The position numbers and the translations under genes were made by a program. From Streptomyces sp. NBC_01016 (lineage in GTDB: Bacteria; Actinomycetota; Actinomycetes; Streptomycetales; Streptomycetaceae), in NCBI RefSeq assembly GCF_026341035.1, contig NZ_JAPEOQ010000002.1, positions 2,852,001 through 2,916,000 of the forward strand: a stretch of 64,000 nt of DNA, read 5' to 3'. A model generated the notes under the pieces. It worked only from the letters and a program-made list of their open reading frames with translations, had not been told where the DNA came from and searched no databases. Positions 1 through 7,815 of the stretch are shown here, piece by piece (within the stretch, counting starts at the first letter, position 1; the number at the start of each line of letters is the position of its first letter).

Positions 1-1
1 C

Positions 2-790
2 CACGCCCGGGAAGTCGGCCTCCCAGTGGACCTCGTCCTGTACGCGGTAGATCCAGCGGCCCTGCGGCACGATCCGGGTGATGTTCCAGGTCGGCATCGG
101 CTTGAAAAGCCGCCAAAGGGCCGTGCGGTGAAGGTACTTGGCGTGGCCCTCGTCGAAGCCGTTCTCGCACGCGAAGCGCCAGTTGCCGCCGCGCGGCTCG
201 ATGCGGCCACCCATCACGAAGGCGTTCGACACCAACTCCTCGGGGAGTTGCTCGTCGATCGGGTGCGGCTCCTCGTCGGCGACCGGGATAAAGGCCCAGA
301 CCATGCCGAGCCGCTCCTCGACCGCGTACGTCCGCACGCCGAGCTTGCCCGTGAGACGGCAGCCGGGGCCGTCGGTGATGACCGCGGACAGCTTGCCCGT
401 GGGCAGGTCGAAGGTCCAGCCGTGGTACGGGCAGCTGACCGTGCCGGGGAACTGCTGGTTGCCCTCGGACAGCGGCACACCGCGGTGCGGGCAGCGGTTG
501 TGCAGCGCGTACACCTTGCCGCTGTCGCGGATCAGCGTGATCTTCTCGCCGCAGAGTGTGAACGGCTTCGGGTCGTCGGTGATGTGGCTCGACCAGGTGA
601 CCGGGTACCAGTAGCCGCGGAAGCCGGACGCCGCCTTGTCGTAGTGGGGCCAGGACGACCAGTCCTGCCGGCCGATCTTCTCGGCGGCGGCGCCGCGGCG
701 CGCCCTGGCCGCGCCCTTGGCGGGCTCCTTCGCGGCGTCGTCCTTCGCGGCGGTCTTCCGGACGGCGGGGGATCGTTCGCTCGACGTCAT
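2..790 (-). CDS. Rieske [2Fe-2S] aromatic ring-hydroxylating oxygenase, alpha subunit (3' part outside window)
   Basis: Terminal oxygenase component of a Rieske non-haem iron system, which hydroxylates an aromatic ring or removes an O- or N-alkyl group using electrons from a reductase. After an Ala/Lys-rich N-terminal tail of about 40 residues, the Rieske cluster motif is complete: C100-x-H102-x17-C120-x2-H123. The mononuclear iron site follows at about residues 210-221 (ENGFDEGH...H, with His216 and His221). The 'ENGFD..H' context and overall layout resemble the carbazole-dioxygenase CarAa/oxygenase-demethylase branch rather than naphthalene dioxygenases; this is recollection of the family, not a search. 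The ATG at 790 is preceded by GGAGG. The gene is divergent from the acyl-CoA ligase, and the shared gap carries two operator-like palindromes. About 263 codons are visible and the C-terminal catalytic half is cut off. No ferredoxin or reductase partner lies next to it inside the window. Confidence 0.9.
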   Translation of the reverse strand, partial: MTSSERSPAVRKTAAKDDAAKEPAKGAARARRGAAAEKIGRQDWSSWPHYDKAASGFRGYWYPVTWSSHITDDPKPFTLCGEKITLIRDSGKVYALHNRCPHRGVPLSEGNQQFPGTVSCPYHGWTFDLPTGKLSAVITDGPGCRLTGKLGVRTYAVEERLGMVWAFIPVADEEPHPIDEQLPEELVSNAFVMGGRIEPRGGNWRFACENGFDEGHAKYLHRTALWRLFKPMPTWNITRIVPQGRWIYRVQDEVHWEADFPGV

Positions 791-863
791 CTCGTCGTGG
801 CCTCCTGCTCAGTGGGTGTGCCGCACGAGCATCCGGCGCGGCGCGGCGCCCGCCTATGAACCT

Positions 864-909
864 GTTCCGGTGAACGGACCACGGCCGACGGTGGACCGGT
901 CAGCGAACC
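864..909. promoter_or_regulatory. Two IclR-type operator palindromes in a divergent promoter
   Basis: Two copies of the window-wide motif GGTCCG-N5-CGGACC. GTTCCG-GTGAA-CGGACC lies at 864-880 and GGACCG-GTCAG-CGAACC at 893-909, with centres 29 bp apart. They sit in the 161-bp gap between the divergent Rieske oxygenase and acyl-CoA ligase, so one regulator could control both. Confidence 0.6.
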
Positions 910-951
910 GTGGGCCTTGAGCCGGCGGGAGCGGGCGGACAGCATCCGTCC

Positions 952-2445
952 ATGAACCGCATGACGATTCCCGGCCTCGTCGACGCGGCGGCCGAACGCC
1001 ACGGAGTACGGACCTTCCTCACCGTCGACGGGACCCGGCGCACCTACGCGCAGACACGTACGGCCGCGGCCACCATGGCCGGCGCGCTCGCGGCCCGCGG
1101 CTGCCGGCCCGGCGACCGGGTCGCCGCGCTGCTGTCCAACCGCGTCGAACTGATCGACCTGGTCCTCGGCTGCGCCTGGCTCGGGGCAGTCGTCGTCCCG
1201 CTGAACACGGCGCTGCACGGGCGGCTGCTCCGGCATGCGCTGGACGAGGCGAAGCCTCAATGTCTTTACGTGGAGGGGGAGTTCGCCGAGCGTGTGGAGG
1301 CTGCGGGATACGCGGGCGAGGTGTGGGTGACCGGGTCGCCGCAGGCGCCCGTGCCCGGCGTCGAGCGGCCGCTCGACCCGTATCCGTCGCGCCCCGGTGA
1401 CACGGCGGCCGTCATGTTCACCTCCGGCACCACGGGGCCCTCTCGCGGTGTGCGTTCCCCGCACGCCCAGTTCGTCTGGTGGGGGCGGAACGTGGCCGAC
1501 TCGCTGTGCCTGACCGCCGACGACACCCTCTACACGTGCCTCCCGCTGTTCCACACCAACGCCCTCAACGCGCTGGCGCACGCGATGACCGTGGGCGCCT
1601 CGATGGTGGTGGACCGCAGGTTCTCCGCCTCGCGCCACTGGCGGCGGGCCGCCGAGACCGGTGCCACGTGCGTGTACGTGCTGGGGGCCATGGTGCCGAT
1701 GCTGCTCGCCCAGCCGCCGGGGCCCGACGACCGTGCGCACCGGGCGTGGCGCGGGCTCGGGCCCGGCACGCCCGGTGCGCTGTGGGAGGTGTTCCGCGAA
1801 CGGTTCGGTGTGGCGCTCGTCGACGGGTTCGGGTCCACCGAGACCAACCTGGTCATCGGGTCGGGTCCTGGTGACTGTCGGCCCGGGTACATGGGCACGG
1901 TGCGGGAGGGGTTCGAGGCGCGGGTCGTGGATGTGGATCTGTTCTGCGTTCCGGACGGCTCCGCAGGCGAGCTTGTTGTTCGTACCGAACGCGAACATGC
2001 CTTCGCCACGGGGTACTTGGGGGAAGCGGTGCTCGAGCCGGGTGGCTGGCGGCGGACCGGGGATCGGGTGGTGCGTGAGCCCGATGGGTGGTTCCGTTTC
2101 GTCGACCGCGTCAAGGACTGCATCCGGCGGCGCGGCGAGAACATCTCCTCGTACGAGGTGGAGACGGCGTTGTGCGCTCATCCGGACATCGCGGAGGCCG
2201 CCGCGTTTCCGGTTCCGTCCGATCTCGCCGAGGACGAGGTGATGGTGGCGGTGGTGCCGGGCGCCGGGCGCTCGCTCGACCCGGCGGAGGTCGCGCGGCA
2301 CTGTGCGGGGGAGTTGCCCGGGTTCGCGGTGCCGCGGTACGTCGACGTGGTGGGGGTGTTGCCGCTTACGGAGACGGGGAAGGTTCGGAAGTCGGTGTTG
2401 CGGGAGCGGGGGGTCACGGGGGTGACGTGGGATCGGCTGGGCTAG
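952..2445 (+). CDS. AMP-forming acyl-CoA ligase (ANL superfamily)
   Basis: Activates a carboxylic acid to its CoA thioester via an acyl-adenylate. The ANL motifs are present in order: the phosphate-binding loop FTSGTTGPSRGV at about residue 160, DGFGSTETN (A5) at about 290, the hinge and adenine region with WRRTGD and FVDRVKDCIRRRGENIS, and the C-terminal LTETGKVRKSVLR with the catalytic lysine. The 497-residue length is normal. It looks most like crotonobetaine/carnitine- or aryl-CoA ligases, but the substrate cannot be read off. I chose the ATG at 952; an in-frame GTG at 910 would translate the operator region. It is divergent from the Rieske oxygenase, and crotonase and CoA-transferase genes of the same putative regulon lie nearby. 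It is followed by a strong hairpin. Confidence 0.88.
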   Translation: MNRMTIPGLVDAAAERHGVRTFLTVDGTRRTYAQTRTAAATMAGALAARGCRPGDRVAALLSNRVELIDLVLGCAWLGAVVVPLNTALHGRLLRHALDEAKPQCLYVEGEFAERVEAAGYAGEVWVTGSPQAPVPGVERPLDPYPSRPGDTAAVMFTSGTTGPSRGVRSPHAQFVWWGRNVADSLCLTADDTLYTCLPLFHTNALNALAHAMTVGASMVVDRRFSASRHWRRAAETGATCVYVLGAMVPMLLAQPPGPDDRAHRAWRGLGPGTPGALWEVFRERFGVALVDGFGSTETNLVIGSGPGDCRPGYMGTVREGFEARVVDVDLFCVPDGSAGELVVRTEREHAFATGYLGEAVLEPGGWRRTGDRVVREPDGWFRFVDRVKDCIRRRGENISSYEVETALCAHPDIAEAAAFPVPSDLAEDEVMVAVVPGAGRSLDPAEVARHCAGELPGFAVPRYVDVVGVLPLTETGKVRKSVLRERGVTGVTWDRLG

Positions 2446-2524
2446 GGAGCCGGGGGGATGTCACCGCCGGGTGCACGTCGTACGTGGCTGGGCGCGCCCA
2501 CGCGGCGGAGCCGCATATTGACAC

Positions 2525-2580
2525 AGCCCCGCGTCCCTGAAGGCATGCGGCTGCGCCGCTGCCTTCAGGGACGCGGGGCT
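2525..2580. terminator. Long perfect hairpin, probable bidirectional terminator
   Basis: Perfect 21-bp inverted repeat: 2525-2545 pairs with 2560-2580. The 14-nt loop holds a further 5-bp pairing (GCGGC at 2547-2551, GCCGC at 2555-2559). It lies 80 bp after the acyl-CoA ligase stop, between converging genes. There is no U-tract, as is usual in Streptomyces. Confidence 0.75.
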
Positions 2581-2644
2581 CCCTGCGTGGTGCGAACGGC
2601 GTCCGTAGTTCGCATCCGCCCCAAAGCGCCCCGCCCCGAGCCGT

Positions 2645-2668
2645 CGGGCGGGCACTCGTGCCCGCCCG
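2645..2668. terminator. GC-rich hairpin after the MDR gene
   Basis: Inverted repeat CGGGCGGGCAC (2645-2655) / GTGCCCGCCCG (2658-2668), starting 10 bp beyond the stop codon of the minus-strand reductase gene. It is a likely terminator for that three-gene operon. Confidence 0.65.
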
Positions 2669-2677
2669 AGGCGGGCG

Positions 2678-3625
2678 TCAGCCAGGCAGCAGTACCGCCC
2701 TGCCGCGGACCCGCCCGCCCCGCAGCGCGTCCAGCGCCGCCGGGGCCTCCGCCAAGCCGAACTGCTCGACCGCCAGGGTCAGTTCACCCTCCGACAGGCG
2801 CCGGACCAGGTCGGCGGAGACCTCGCGTGCTCGGCGTTCCTGGCGGATCATGTTGACCGGGAGGAGGGCGACCTCGTCGAGGAGCCAGCTCGGCAGGTCG
2901 AGTTCGACGTGCGGCCCGGCCACGTAGCCGATGACCACCGCGCGTCCGCCCTGCCGTACCCACCGGCTGCGGCCCACCAGGCCCGCTCCGCCGAGTGTGT
3001 CGACGAGCAGGGAGGCCGAGCGGTCCTTGGCGAGCGCTTCCGCGTCGTCCAGCGTCACGGCCGCCACGCCTTTCGGTACGTCGGCCAGCTGGTCCTCGCG
3101 GCCGACCACACCGGTTACCGTCGCGCCCGCGGCCAGCGCCTGCTGCGCCACCATCGCGCCGACCGCGCCCGCGGCGCCGACCACGACGACGTCCTCACCC
3201 TTCTCGATCCGGCCGACGTCGTGCAGCGCCACGTACGCCGTCGTCGCGGGGACGAAGAAGCTCGCCGCCACCCCCGGGTCGAGCGGTGCCGCCAGCGGCG
3301 TGACCGCCTTGCGCTTGATGCTGACCCGTTCCGTCCACGTACCGTCCCGGAGCAGACCGAGGCCGCCGCCGCGCAGTACGACCTGATCGCCGGGCGTGAG
3401 GTCGGAGTCGGTGTCGGCCTCCAGAACCGTGCCCGCGCCCTCGACCCCGCCGATGTACGGCGGGGACGGCTTCAGCTCGAAATTGCCGGAGGCGACCGTC
3501 GCGTCGAGGTGCGAGACACCGCCCGCCGTCACCTCGACGAGGACCTCTCCCGGCGCGCGGCGCGGCTCGGGCACCTCGTCGAGGACCGGCGCGGCGCCCC
3601 ATTCATGGAACCGTACAGCCCGCAT
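2678..3625 (-). CDS. Zinc-independent MDR-family NADPH:quinone/enoyl reductase
   Basis: Medium-chain dehydrogenase/reductase of the quinone-oxidoreductase type, predicted to use NADPH to reduce an alpha,beta-unsaturated carbonyl or quinone. It has an N-terminal GroES-like fold (residues 1-125) and a Rossmann domain with the nucleotide loop VVVGAAGAVGAM at about 150. No catalytic or structural zinc cysteines are visible. The length of 315 is typical. Its start overlaps the preceding hydrolase stop (TGATG), so translation is probably coupled. It is clearly paralogous to the reductase at 17344-18315, sharing the HLD...G.F...P.....G...G motif region and the LLPVNMI segment, which suggests one pathway with two related reduction steps or a duplicated function. 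Confidence 0.85.
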   Translation of the reverse strand: MRAVRFHEWGAAPVLDEVPEPRRAPGEVLVEVTAGGVSHLDATVASGNFELKPSPPYIGGVEGAGTVLEADTDSDLTPGDQVVLRGGGLGLLRDGTWTERVSIKRKAVTPLAAPLDPGVAASFFVPATTAYVALHDVGRIEKGEDVVVVGAAGAVGAMVAQQALAAGATVTGVVGREDQLADVPKGVAAVTLDDAEALAKDRSASLLVDTLGGAGLVGRSRWVRQGGRAVVIGYVAGPHVELDLPSWLLDEVALLPVNMIRQERRAREVSADLVRRLSEGELTLAVEQFGLAEAPAALDALRGGRVRGRAVLLPG

Positions 3626-4479
3626 CAGCCGGCCGCCTTGCCGATGAACTCGAGGCTGAGGGAGTTGTAGAGCTCGGCCTGCTCGTGCTGCGGCCAGTGC
3701 CCGCAGTCCTCGAACAGTTCAAGCCGCGAACCGGGGATGCCCTCGTGCAGCGCCTTCGCCTCGGGCACGTCGCCGAACGGGTTCTTGCGGCCCCACACCA
3801 CCAGCGTCGGCTGGGTGATCTGCGCCTGCTGCTCGGGGGTCAGCAGGTTGCGCTTGCGGCGCTCCATGTCCTGGAGGGAGAGGAGGTTGTCGACACCCGC
3901 GACGAACTCCGGCGTGTGATAAATCGCGTGCCGCACCTCGACCAGTTCCTCCGTGGCGGAGGCGTCGTCGGCCATGAGCAGCCGCATCCGCTTCCGGGTG
4001 AGGTCGATGTCGTCGGAGCTGACGGCCTTCTTGGTACTGGTCCGAATGCGGTCCATGACCTCCGGGTTGGCCACCGTGCCGCCGGAGCACAGGAGTTGGA
4101 GGCTGCGCACCCGCTCGGGGTGCTCGATGGCGGCGCGGGCGCCGACCCAGCCGCCGAGGGACTCGCCGACGATGTGGACGCTGTCGACGCCGACGGCGTC
4201 CAGGTAGTCGATCAGGTGGGTCACGTAGTCGGCGATCTCGTACGGCTTGTCGGGCTTGCCGGTGTAGCCGTGGCCGAGCATGTCGATGGCGTGCAGGTCG
4301 TAGGCGGCGTGCGCGGTGATGTTCCGCGCGAAGGCCTCCAGGTGACCGCTGGTGCCGTGCAGGAAGATGACGGCCTGTGCGTTCGGGTCACCGGCGCGCA
4401 GGGTGCGGGTGGGGACTCCGGCGGCATCGACGTACTCGACGCGGAAGGGGGTGGGGCTGATCTCGGTCCAGATGGACAT
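3625..4479 (-). CDS. Alpha/beta hydrolase, MhpC/BphD-like (first of two)
   Basis: Alpha/beta-hydrolase of 284 residues of the kind that hydrolyses C-C bonds in ring-fission products or carboxylic esters. An oxyanion loop is seen in FLHGTSG. The nucleophile elbow is GESLGGW (Ser in G-x-S-x-G), the acid lies in the VVWGRKNPFGD region, and the histidine in EDCGHWPQHE matches the meta-cleavage hydrolase signature. The ATG at 4479 follows the hydrolase at 4512-5360 by 32 bp, and the stop overlaps the next gene. An upstream in-frame extension with no stop exists, but it is antisense-like composition inside the neighbouring gene and was not used. Confidence 0.85.
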   Translation of the reverse strand: MSIWTEISPTPFRVEYVDAAGVPTRTLRAGDPNAQAVIFLHGTSGHLEAFARNITAHAAYDLHAIDMLGHGYTGKPDKPYEIADYVTHLIDYLDAVGVDSVHIVGESLGGWVGARAAIEHPERVRSLQLLCSGGTVANPEVMDRIRTSTKKAVSSDDIDLTRKRMRLLMADDASATEELVEVRHAIYHTPEFVAGVDNLLSLQDMERRKRNLLTPEQQAQITQPTLVVWGRKNPFGDVPEAKALHEGIPGSRLELFEDCGHWPQHEQAELYNSLSLEFIGKAAG

Positions 4480-4511
4480 GTGCGGTACTCCGTAAGGAAG
4501 TTGAGGGTGGA

Positions 4512-5360
4512 TCAGTTGAGGGAGTCGAGGAAGCCGCTGACCACCGAGTGGTACGCCTCGGGCCGCTCCTCCTGGAGGTGGTGGGAGGCGTGGTCCATCA
4601 CGTGGAGGTTCCCGTTCGGCACCATGCGGGCCAGCATCAGCGGGTAGTCCGGGGTGAGGAACGCGTCCTGCATGCCCCACATGAACAGCGCCGGGGCCTG
4701 CACCTGGCCCAGCTCCTCGGTGAGGTCCTGCCAGTCGCCGCGCGGCGAGTCCGACATGGCGGCGAGTGCGCGCTCTTCCTGGTCGAGGCTCTGCTCGTGG
4801 CGCAGCGTCAGCGTCTCCTCGGGGAGCTTCGCGCCGTCGTACCACTCCAGCTTCGTGATGAGCTGCCGCATCTTCTCGCGGGTCGGGCCCTCGCCGCCGT
4901 AGTAGACGTCGCGGGCCGTGCGGCCCCGGTGACCGTTCTCGGGGAGCGGGGCGAGCGGCCCGTAGAACACGGGCATGCTGCCGGTGATGACCAACGACCG
5001 TACGCGCTCCGGGTACTTGGCGGCGAGGTTGAGCGCGATGGTGCCGCCCCACGAGTTGCACACGAAGTCCGCCCGGTCGATGCCGAGTGTGTCGAGGAGG
5101 CTGATCGTCTTCGCCGCGTGGTGGTCCCACATCGGGCCCTCGATACGGGACTTCTCCGATTTGCCGTACTGGTGGATGTCGACGAGCAGACAGCGCCGGT
5201 CGGCCGCGAACAGGGGCGCCACGGGCCCGAAGTCGCTCCACGCGGTGCAGCCGGGGCCGCCGCCGTGCAGGAACACGGTGTCGGGCCCGGAGCCCAGGTC
5301 GTGGTAGTGGTAGCGAATGCCCGCGCCGTCCGCGTAATGGCTCTCCGGTGCTGGTGACAT
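4512..5360 (-). CDS. Alpha/beta hydrolase, meta-cleavage-product hydrolase family (second of two)
   Basis: 282-residue hydrolase resembling BphD/HsaD. It has the FLHGGGPGCTAWSDF oxyanion motif typical of meta-cleavage-product hydrolases, a nucleophile elbow CNSWGG (family form GNSMGG, with the serine kept), a candidate Asp in WGMQDAFL, and a His in HASHHLQEE. It is first in a minus-strand operon with a second hydrolase and an MDR reductase, and an IclR-type palindrome sits 74-90 bp upstream. Two adjacent hydrolases of one superfamily suggest C-C hydrolysis of a ring-fission product plus a separate ester or C-C cleavage. No extradiol dioxygenase lies in this operon, so the ring-cleaving partner must be elsewhere. 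Confidence 0.87.
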   Translation of the reverse strand: MSPAPESHYADGAGIRYHYHDLGSGPDTVFLHGGGPGCTAWSDFGPVAPLFAADRRCLLVDIHQYGKSEKSRIEGPMWDHHAAKTISLLDTLGIDRADFVCNSWGGTIALNLAAKYPERVRSLVITGSMPVFYGPLAPLPENGHRGRTARDVYYGGEGPTREKMRQLITKLEWYDGAKLPEETLTLRHEQSLDQEERALAAMSDSPRGDWQDLTEELGQVQAPALFMWGMQDAFLTPDYPLMLARMVPNGNLHVMDHASHHLQEERPEAYHSVVSGFLDSLN

Positions 5361-5433
5361 GCGAGTCCTTCCGTACGAATGCGGGGGTACGGAGTCGAGC
5401 CCATCACCGCGCCGGGCGTTGGCCCAGCGTCAC

Positions 5434-5450
5434 GGTCCGCTCAGCGAACC
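5434..5450. promoter_or_regulatory. IclR-type operator palindrome upstream of hydrolase operon
   Basis: GGTCCG-CTCAG-CGAACC, a member of the same 6-N5-6 palindrome family found at 864, 7780, 10996, 14497 and 20085. It lies 74-90 bp before the start of the minus-strand hydrolase operon. Confidence 0.6.
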
Positions 5451-5499
5451 CCTCCCACTGGGTGACGCACGGGTACGTAAGGACGAGTGCCCGGCAGTA

Positions 5500-6096
5500 T
5501 CAGCGGGCGGGTCGGGGCAGTACGGCGAGGGCCGTCCGGGCCACACCGGTCAGCGTCTCCTCGCTCGCTCCGGCCTTGCCCAGTGCTTCGATACCGCGCA
5601 GTACGGTGAGCACGAGCGCGGCCAGCTCTCCCGGATCCGCGTCCGCGGCGATGTCACCATGGCGCTGGCAGGCGGCGATGTCGTCCTGGAGCAGTGCCCG
5701 CAGCGCCTCGATGGTCGCGCGCGCCCGCTCGGCCACCGTCCGGTCGTGCTCGGCGAGTTCGGCGGCTCCCTTGGCCAACAGGCAGCCGCGGTGGGCCGTG
5801 TCGGCGGCGGTCGACGCCGCCACCGCGTACACGTGGGCGGACAGTCGCGCGTAGGCGTCCGCGTCGTCGCCGCTCAGCTGCCGGCTCGCGGACTCGACGG
5901 CGGAGCCGCAGTAGTCGTCGAACACGCGGTGGAACAGTTCCTGCTTTCCGCCGAACGCTCCGTACAGGCTGCCCTTGCCGAGCCCCGTCGCCTCGGCGAT
6001 GTCCTCCATGCGCGTGGCGGCGTACCCACCCGACCAGAACCGCTCCCGGGCGGTGTCCAGTACCTGCTGCTCGTCGAACTTCCTCGGTCGTGCCAT
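5500..6096 (-). CDS. TetR-family transcriptional repressor
   Basis: 198-residue TetR/AcrR regulator. The N-terminal helix-turn-helix spans about residues 10-50 (MEDIAEATGLGKGSLYGAFGGKQELF is the recognition region) and is followed by an all-helical ligand domain with the TetR_C fold pattern (RALLQDDIAACQ...GDIAADADPGELA). The ATG at 6096 is preferred; a GTG two codons earlier is possible. It is divergent from an SDR gene across an 87-bp gap that is almost filled by a 53-bp interrupted palindrome, the classic layout for a TetR repressor controlling itself and the divergent oxidoreductase. The effector is unknown. Confidence 0.9.
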   Translation of the reverse strand: MARPRKFDEQQVLDTARERFWSGGYAATRMEDIAEATGLGKGSLYGAFGGKQELFHRVFDDYCGSAVESASRQLSGDDADAYARLSAHVYAVAASTAADTAHRGCLLAKGAAELAEHDRTVAERARATIEALRALLQDDIAACQRHGDIAADADPGELAALVLTVLRGIEALGKAGASEETLTGVARTALAVLPRPAR

Positions 6097-6112
6097 GGGC
6101 ACAGCCTAGCCA

Positions 6113-6165
6113 TTCTTGACCGGGTCGTCCATAACGGCTAGCGTTCTGGACGAACCAGTCAAGAA
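6113..6165. promoter_or_regulatory. Probable TetR operator (large inverted repeat)
   Basis: Two 19-bp arms, 6113-6131 and 6147-6165, match as an inverted repeat at 17 of 19 positions and are separated by 15 bp. Each arm has the form TTCTTGAC-(C/T)GG(G/T)-TCGTCCA. It lies exactly between the divergent TetR and SDR starts. Confidence 0.75.
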
Positions 6166-6183
6166 CTGATGGGTGGGTGTGTG

Positions 6184-6915
6184 ATGACTGAAGTACTCGC
6201 AGGCAAGGTGGCCGTGGTCACCGGAGCCAACAGCGGCATCGGGCTTGCCATCGCCAAGCGGTTCGCTGCGGAGGGGGCCCGCGTGTTCCTGGCCGGCCGC
6301 CGTCAGGAGCCGCTCGACGCGGCCGTCGCCGAGATCGGCCCCGCGGCCACCGGTGTGCGGACCGACGTCTCGATACAGGCGGACCTCGATGAGCTCTACT
6401 CGGTCGTGCGCAAGGAGGCGGGCCGTATCGACGTGCTGGTCGCCAACGCCGGCGGCGCCGTCCCCGAGCGCCTCGGTGAGATCACGGAGGAGGCCATCGA
6501 CGCCACCTTCGGCGCGAACGTGAAGGGCACGATCTTCACCGTGCAGAAGGCGCTGCCCCTGCTGTCGGACGGTGCCTCGATCGTGGTGACGGGATCGAGC
6601 AGCACCGTCCGCCCCGAGACGGGTCTGGAGGTCTACGGCGCGTCGAAGGCGGCGGTGCGCAACTTGGTGCGCAGCTGGGCGCTCAGCGCGCAGGAACGGA
6701 AGTTCCGGGTGAACGCGCTGAGCCCCGGCCCGACTGAGACCCCGGGCCTGATCGGCGCGGTGGGCCCGGACCACCAGCTCGCCTCGGGGGTGCCGCTCGG
6801 CAGGATCGGCCGCCCGGACGAGATCGCCTCGGTCGCGACGTTCCTGGCCTCGGACGCCTCCAGCTTCGTCAACGGCGCCGACTGGTTCGTCGACGGAGGC
6901 CAGGCGCAGGTCTGA
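6184..6915 (+). CDS. Short-chain dehydrogenase/reductase (TetR-controlled)
   Basis: Classical SDR of 243 residues, predicted NAD(P)H-dependent oxidoreductase of a keto or hydroxy compound. The nucleotide motif TGANSGIG sits at residues 13-20, ANAGG at about 83, the catalytic serine in VTGSSST and the YxxxK pair in YGASK at about 151-155. The C-terminus ends DGGQAQV. The start chosen is the ATG at 6184, after the palindromic operator; the in-frame GTG at 6169 lies just past it. It is transcribed alone, divergent from the TetR gene, and its last eight codons are tandemly duplicated just past the stop. It is close in type to the TetR-linked SDRs that detoxify quinones or carbonyls, but the substrate is not evident. 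Confidence 0.88.
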   Translation: MTEVLAGKVAVVTGANSGIGLAIAKRFAAEGARVFLAGRRQEPLDAAVAEIGPAATGVRTDVSIQADLDELYSVVRKEAGRIDVLVANAGGAVPERLGEITEEAIDATFGANVKGTIFTVQKALPLLSDGASIVVTGSSSTVRPETGLEVYGASKAAVRNLVRSWALSAQERKFRVNALSPGPTETPGLIGAVGPDHQLASGVPLGRIGRPDEIASVATFLASDASSFVNGADWFVDGGQAQV

Positions 6916-6939
6916 GACGGAGGGCAAGCGCAGGTCTGA
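6892..6939 (+). repeat. 24-bp tandem duplication of a gene's 3' end
   Basis: Units 6892-6915 and 6916-6939 are 24 bp each and differ at 2 positions. The first unit is the last seven codons plus stop of the SDR gene. The second would encode DGGKAQV-stop in the same frame but lies after the stop. Confidence 0.8.
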
Positions 6940-6957
6940 GCACGCCCCTCCGGGGAT

Positions 6958-7737
6958 TCACTGGGCGGTGTAGCCGCCGTCGACGTGCAGTACGGCGCCG
7001 GTGGTGAAGGACGAGCCGGCCGCCAGCAGTGGCAGTACCGCGTGCGCGACCTCCTCGGGCCGGCCCCAGCGGCCGAGCGGCACCTTGGCGGTGAAGGCGG
7101 CCTGGGCGGCGGCGTCGGTCTGGGCGTCGTCCTCGTTCATGGGGGTGCGGACGGGGCCGGGGGCGACGCAGTTCACGGTCACGCCACTGCCGGCGAGTTC
7201 CAGGGCCGTCGACCTGGTGAGCGCGGCGACGGCGCCCTTGGTGGCGGCGTACCCGGACCGTTCGGGGGCGCCCGTCGAGCCGAGCACGGAACCGATGGTG
7301 ACGACGCGCCCGAAGCCCGCGTCGAGCATGCCGGGCAGGACGGCGCGGATCGCCAGCCAGGTGCCGACGACGTTGGTGTCGAGGGCGGCGAGGAAGTCGT
7401 CAGGTGAGAGTTCGAGGATCGACCCGCGGGCAAGGCGGCCGGCGGCGGTCACGAGGCCGGTGACCGGGCTCCATTGATCCTCTGCCTGGCGTACGGCGTC
7501 GGCGAGGTCGTCGGCGTTCGTGGTGTCTGCCTGGAGCGCCAACTGCCCAGTGCCAGAGGCGCATTGGAGTTGGTCGGCCGCCGCTCGGCAGCGTTCCGCG
7601 GAGCGGCCCGTGACTACTACGGGCCGCCCGGTACGGGCCACCGCCTCGGCGACCGCGAGGCCGATCCCGCTGGTTCCGCCGGTGACGAGCACGGGCCCGT
7701 CCTGTGGTGCGTCCTTGGTGTGTTGCGTGGAGGTCAT
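6958..7737 (-). CDS. Short-chain dehydrogenase/reductase
   Basis: SDR of 259 residues resembling FabG-type ketoreductases. The cofactor loop TGGTSGIG lies near residue 20, with a TAAGRL replacement of the usual NNAG. The catalytic Ser is in IGSVLGS, YAATK supplies Tyr and Lys, and the end is HVDGGYTAQ. The start at ATG 7737 is preceded by GTGG-AGG; the in-frame GTG further up lies in a hairpin region. An IclR-type palindrome is 43-59 bp upstream at the tip of a long hairpin that also separates this gene from the crotonase operon. It could oxidise the 3-hydroxyacyl-CoA produced by the neighbouring hydratase; this is inference. Confidence 0.88.
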   Translation of the reverse strand: MTSTQHTKDAPQDGPVLVTGGTSGIGLAVAEAVARTGRPVVVTGRSAERCRAAADQLQCASGTGQLALQADTTNADDLADAVRQAEDQWSPVTGLVTAAGRLARGSILELSPDDFLAALDTNVVGTWLAIRAVLPGMLDAGFGRVVTIGSVLGSTGAPERSGYAATKGAVAALTRSTALELAGSGVTVNCVAPGPVRTPMNEDDAQTDAAAQAAFTAKVPLGRWGRPEEVAHAVLPLLAAGSSFTTGAVLHVDGGYTAQ

Positions 7738-7763
7738 CAGCCGAGGATGCGGAACGGACCGTG

Positions 7764-7812
7764 ACACACCGATGCGGGCAGTCCGGTGAACGGACCGCCC
7801 GCATCGGTGTGT
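7764..7812. promoter_or_regulatory. Long hairpin with an operator palindrome at its tip
   Basis: Inverted repeat of 22-bp arms (7764-7785 and 7791-7812, one mismatch) around the 5-nt loop GTGAA. The innermost part, 7780-7796, is AGTCCG-GTGAA-CGGACC, which is the recurring IclR-type operator. It lies 4 bp after the crotonase stop and 26 bp before the SDR start codon, so it may act as terminator for one gene and operator for the other. Confidence 0.65.
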
Positions 7813-7815
7813 TCG

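Noticed and set aside
787..2301. Long 504-codon minus-strand open frame opposite the acyl-CoA ligase
   Set aside because: It is Arg/Gly/Pro-rich shadow sequence with no domain. The plus-strand frame has all ANL motifs.
3625..5241. Single 538-residue protein covering both hydrolases
   Set aside because: Its first 250 residues are in the wrong frame of the hydrolase at 4512-5360. The real second protein starts at 4479.
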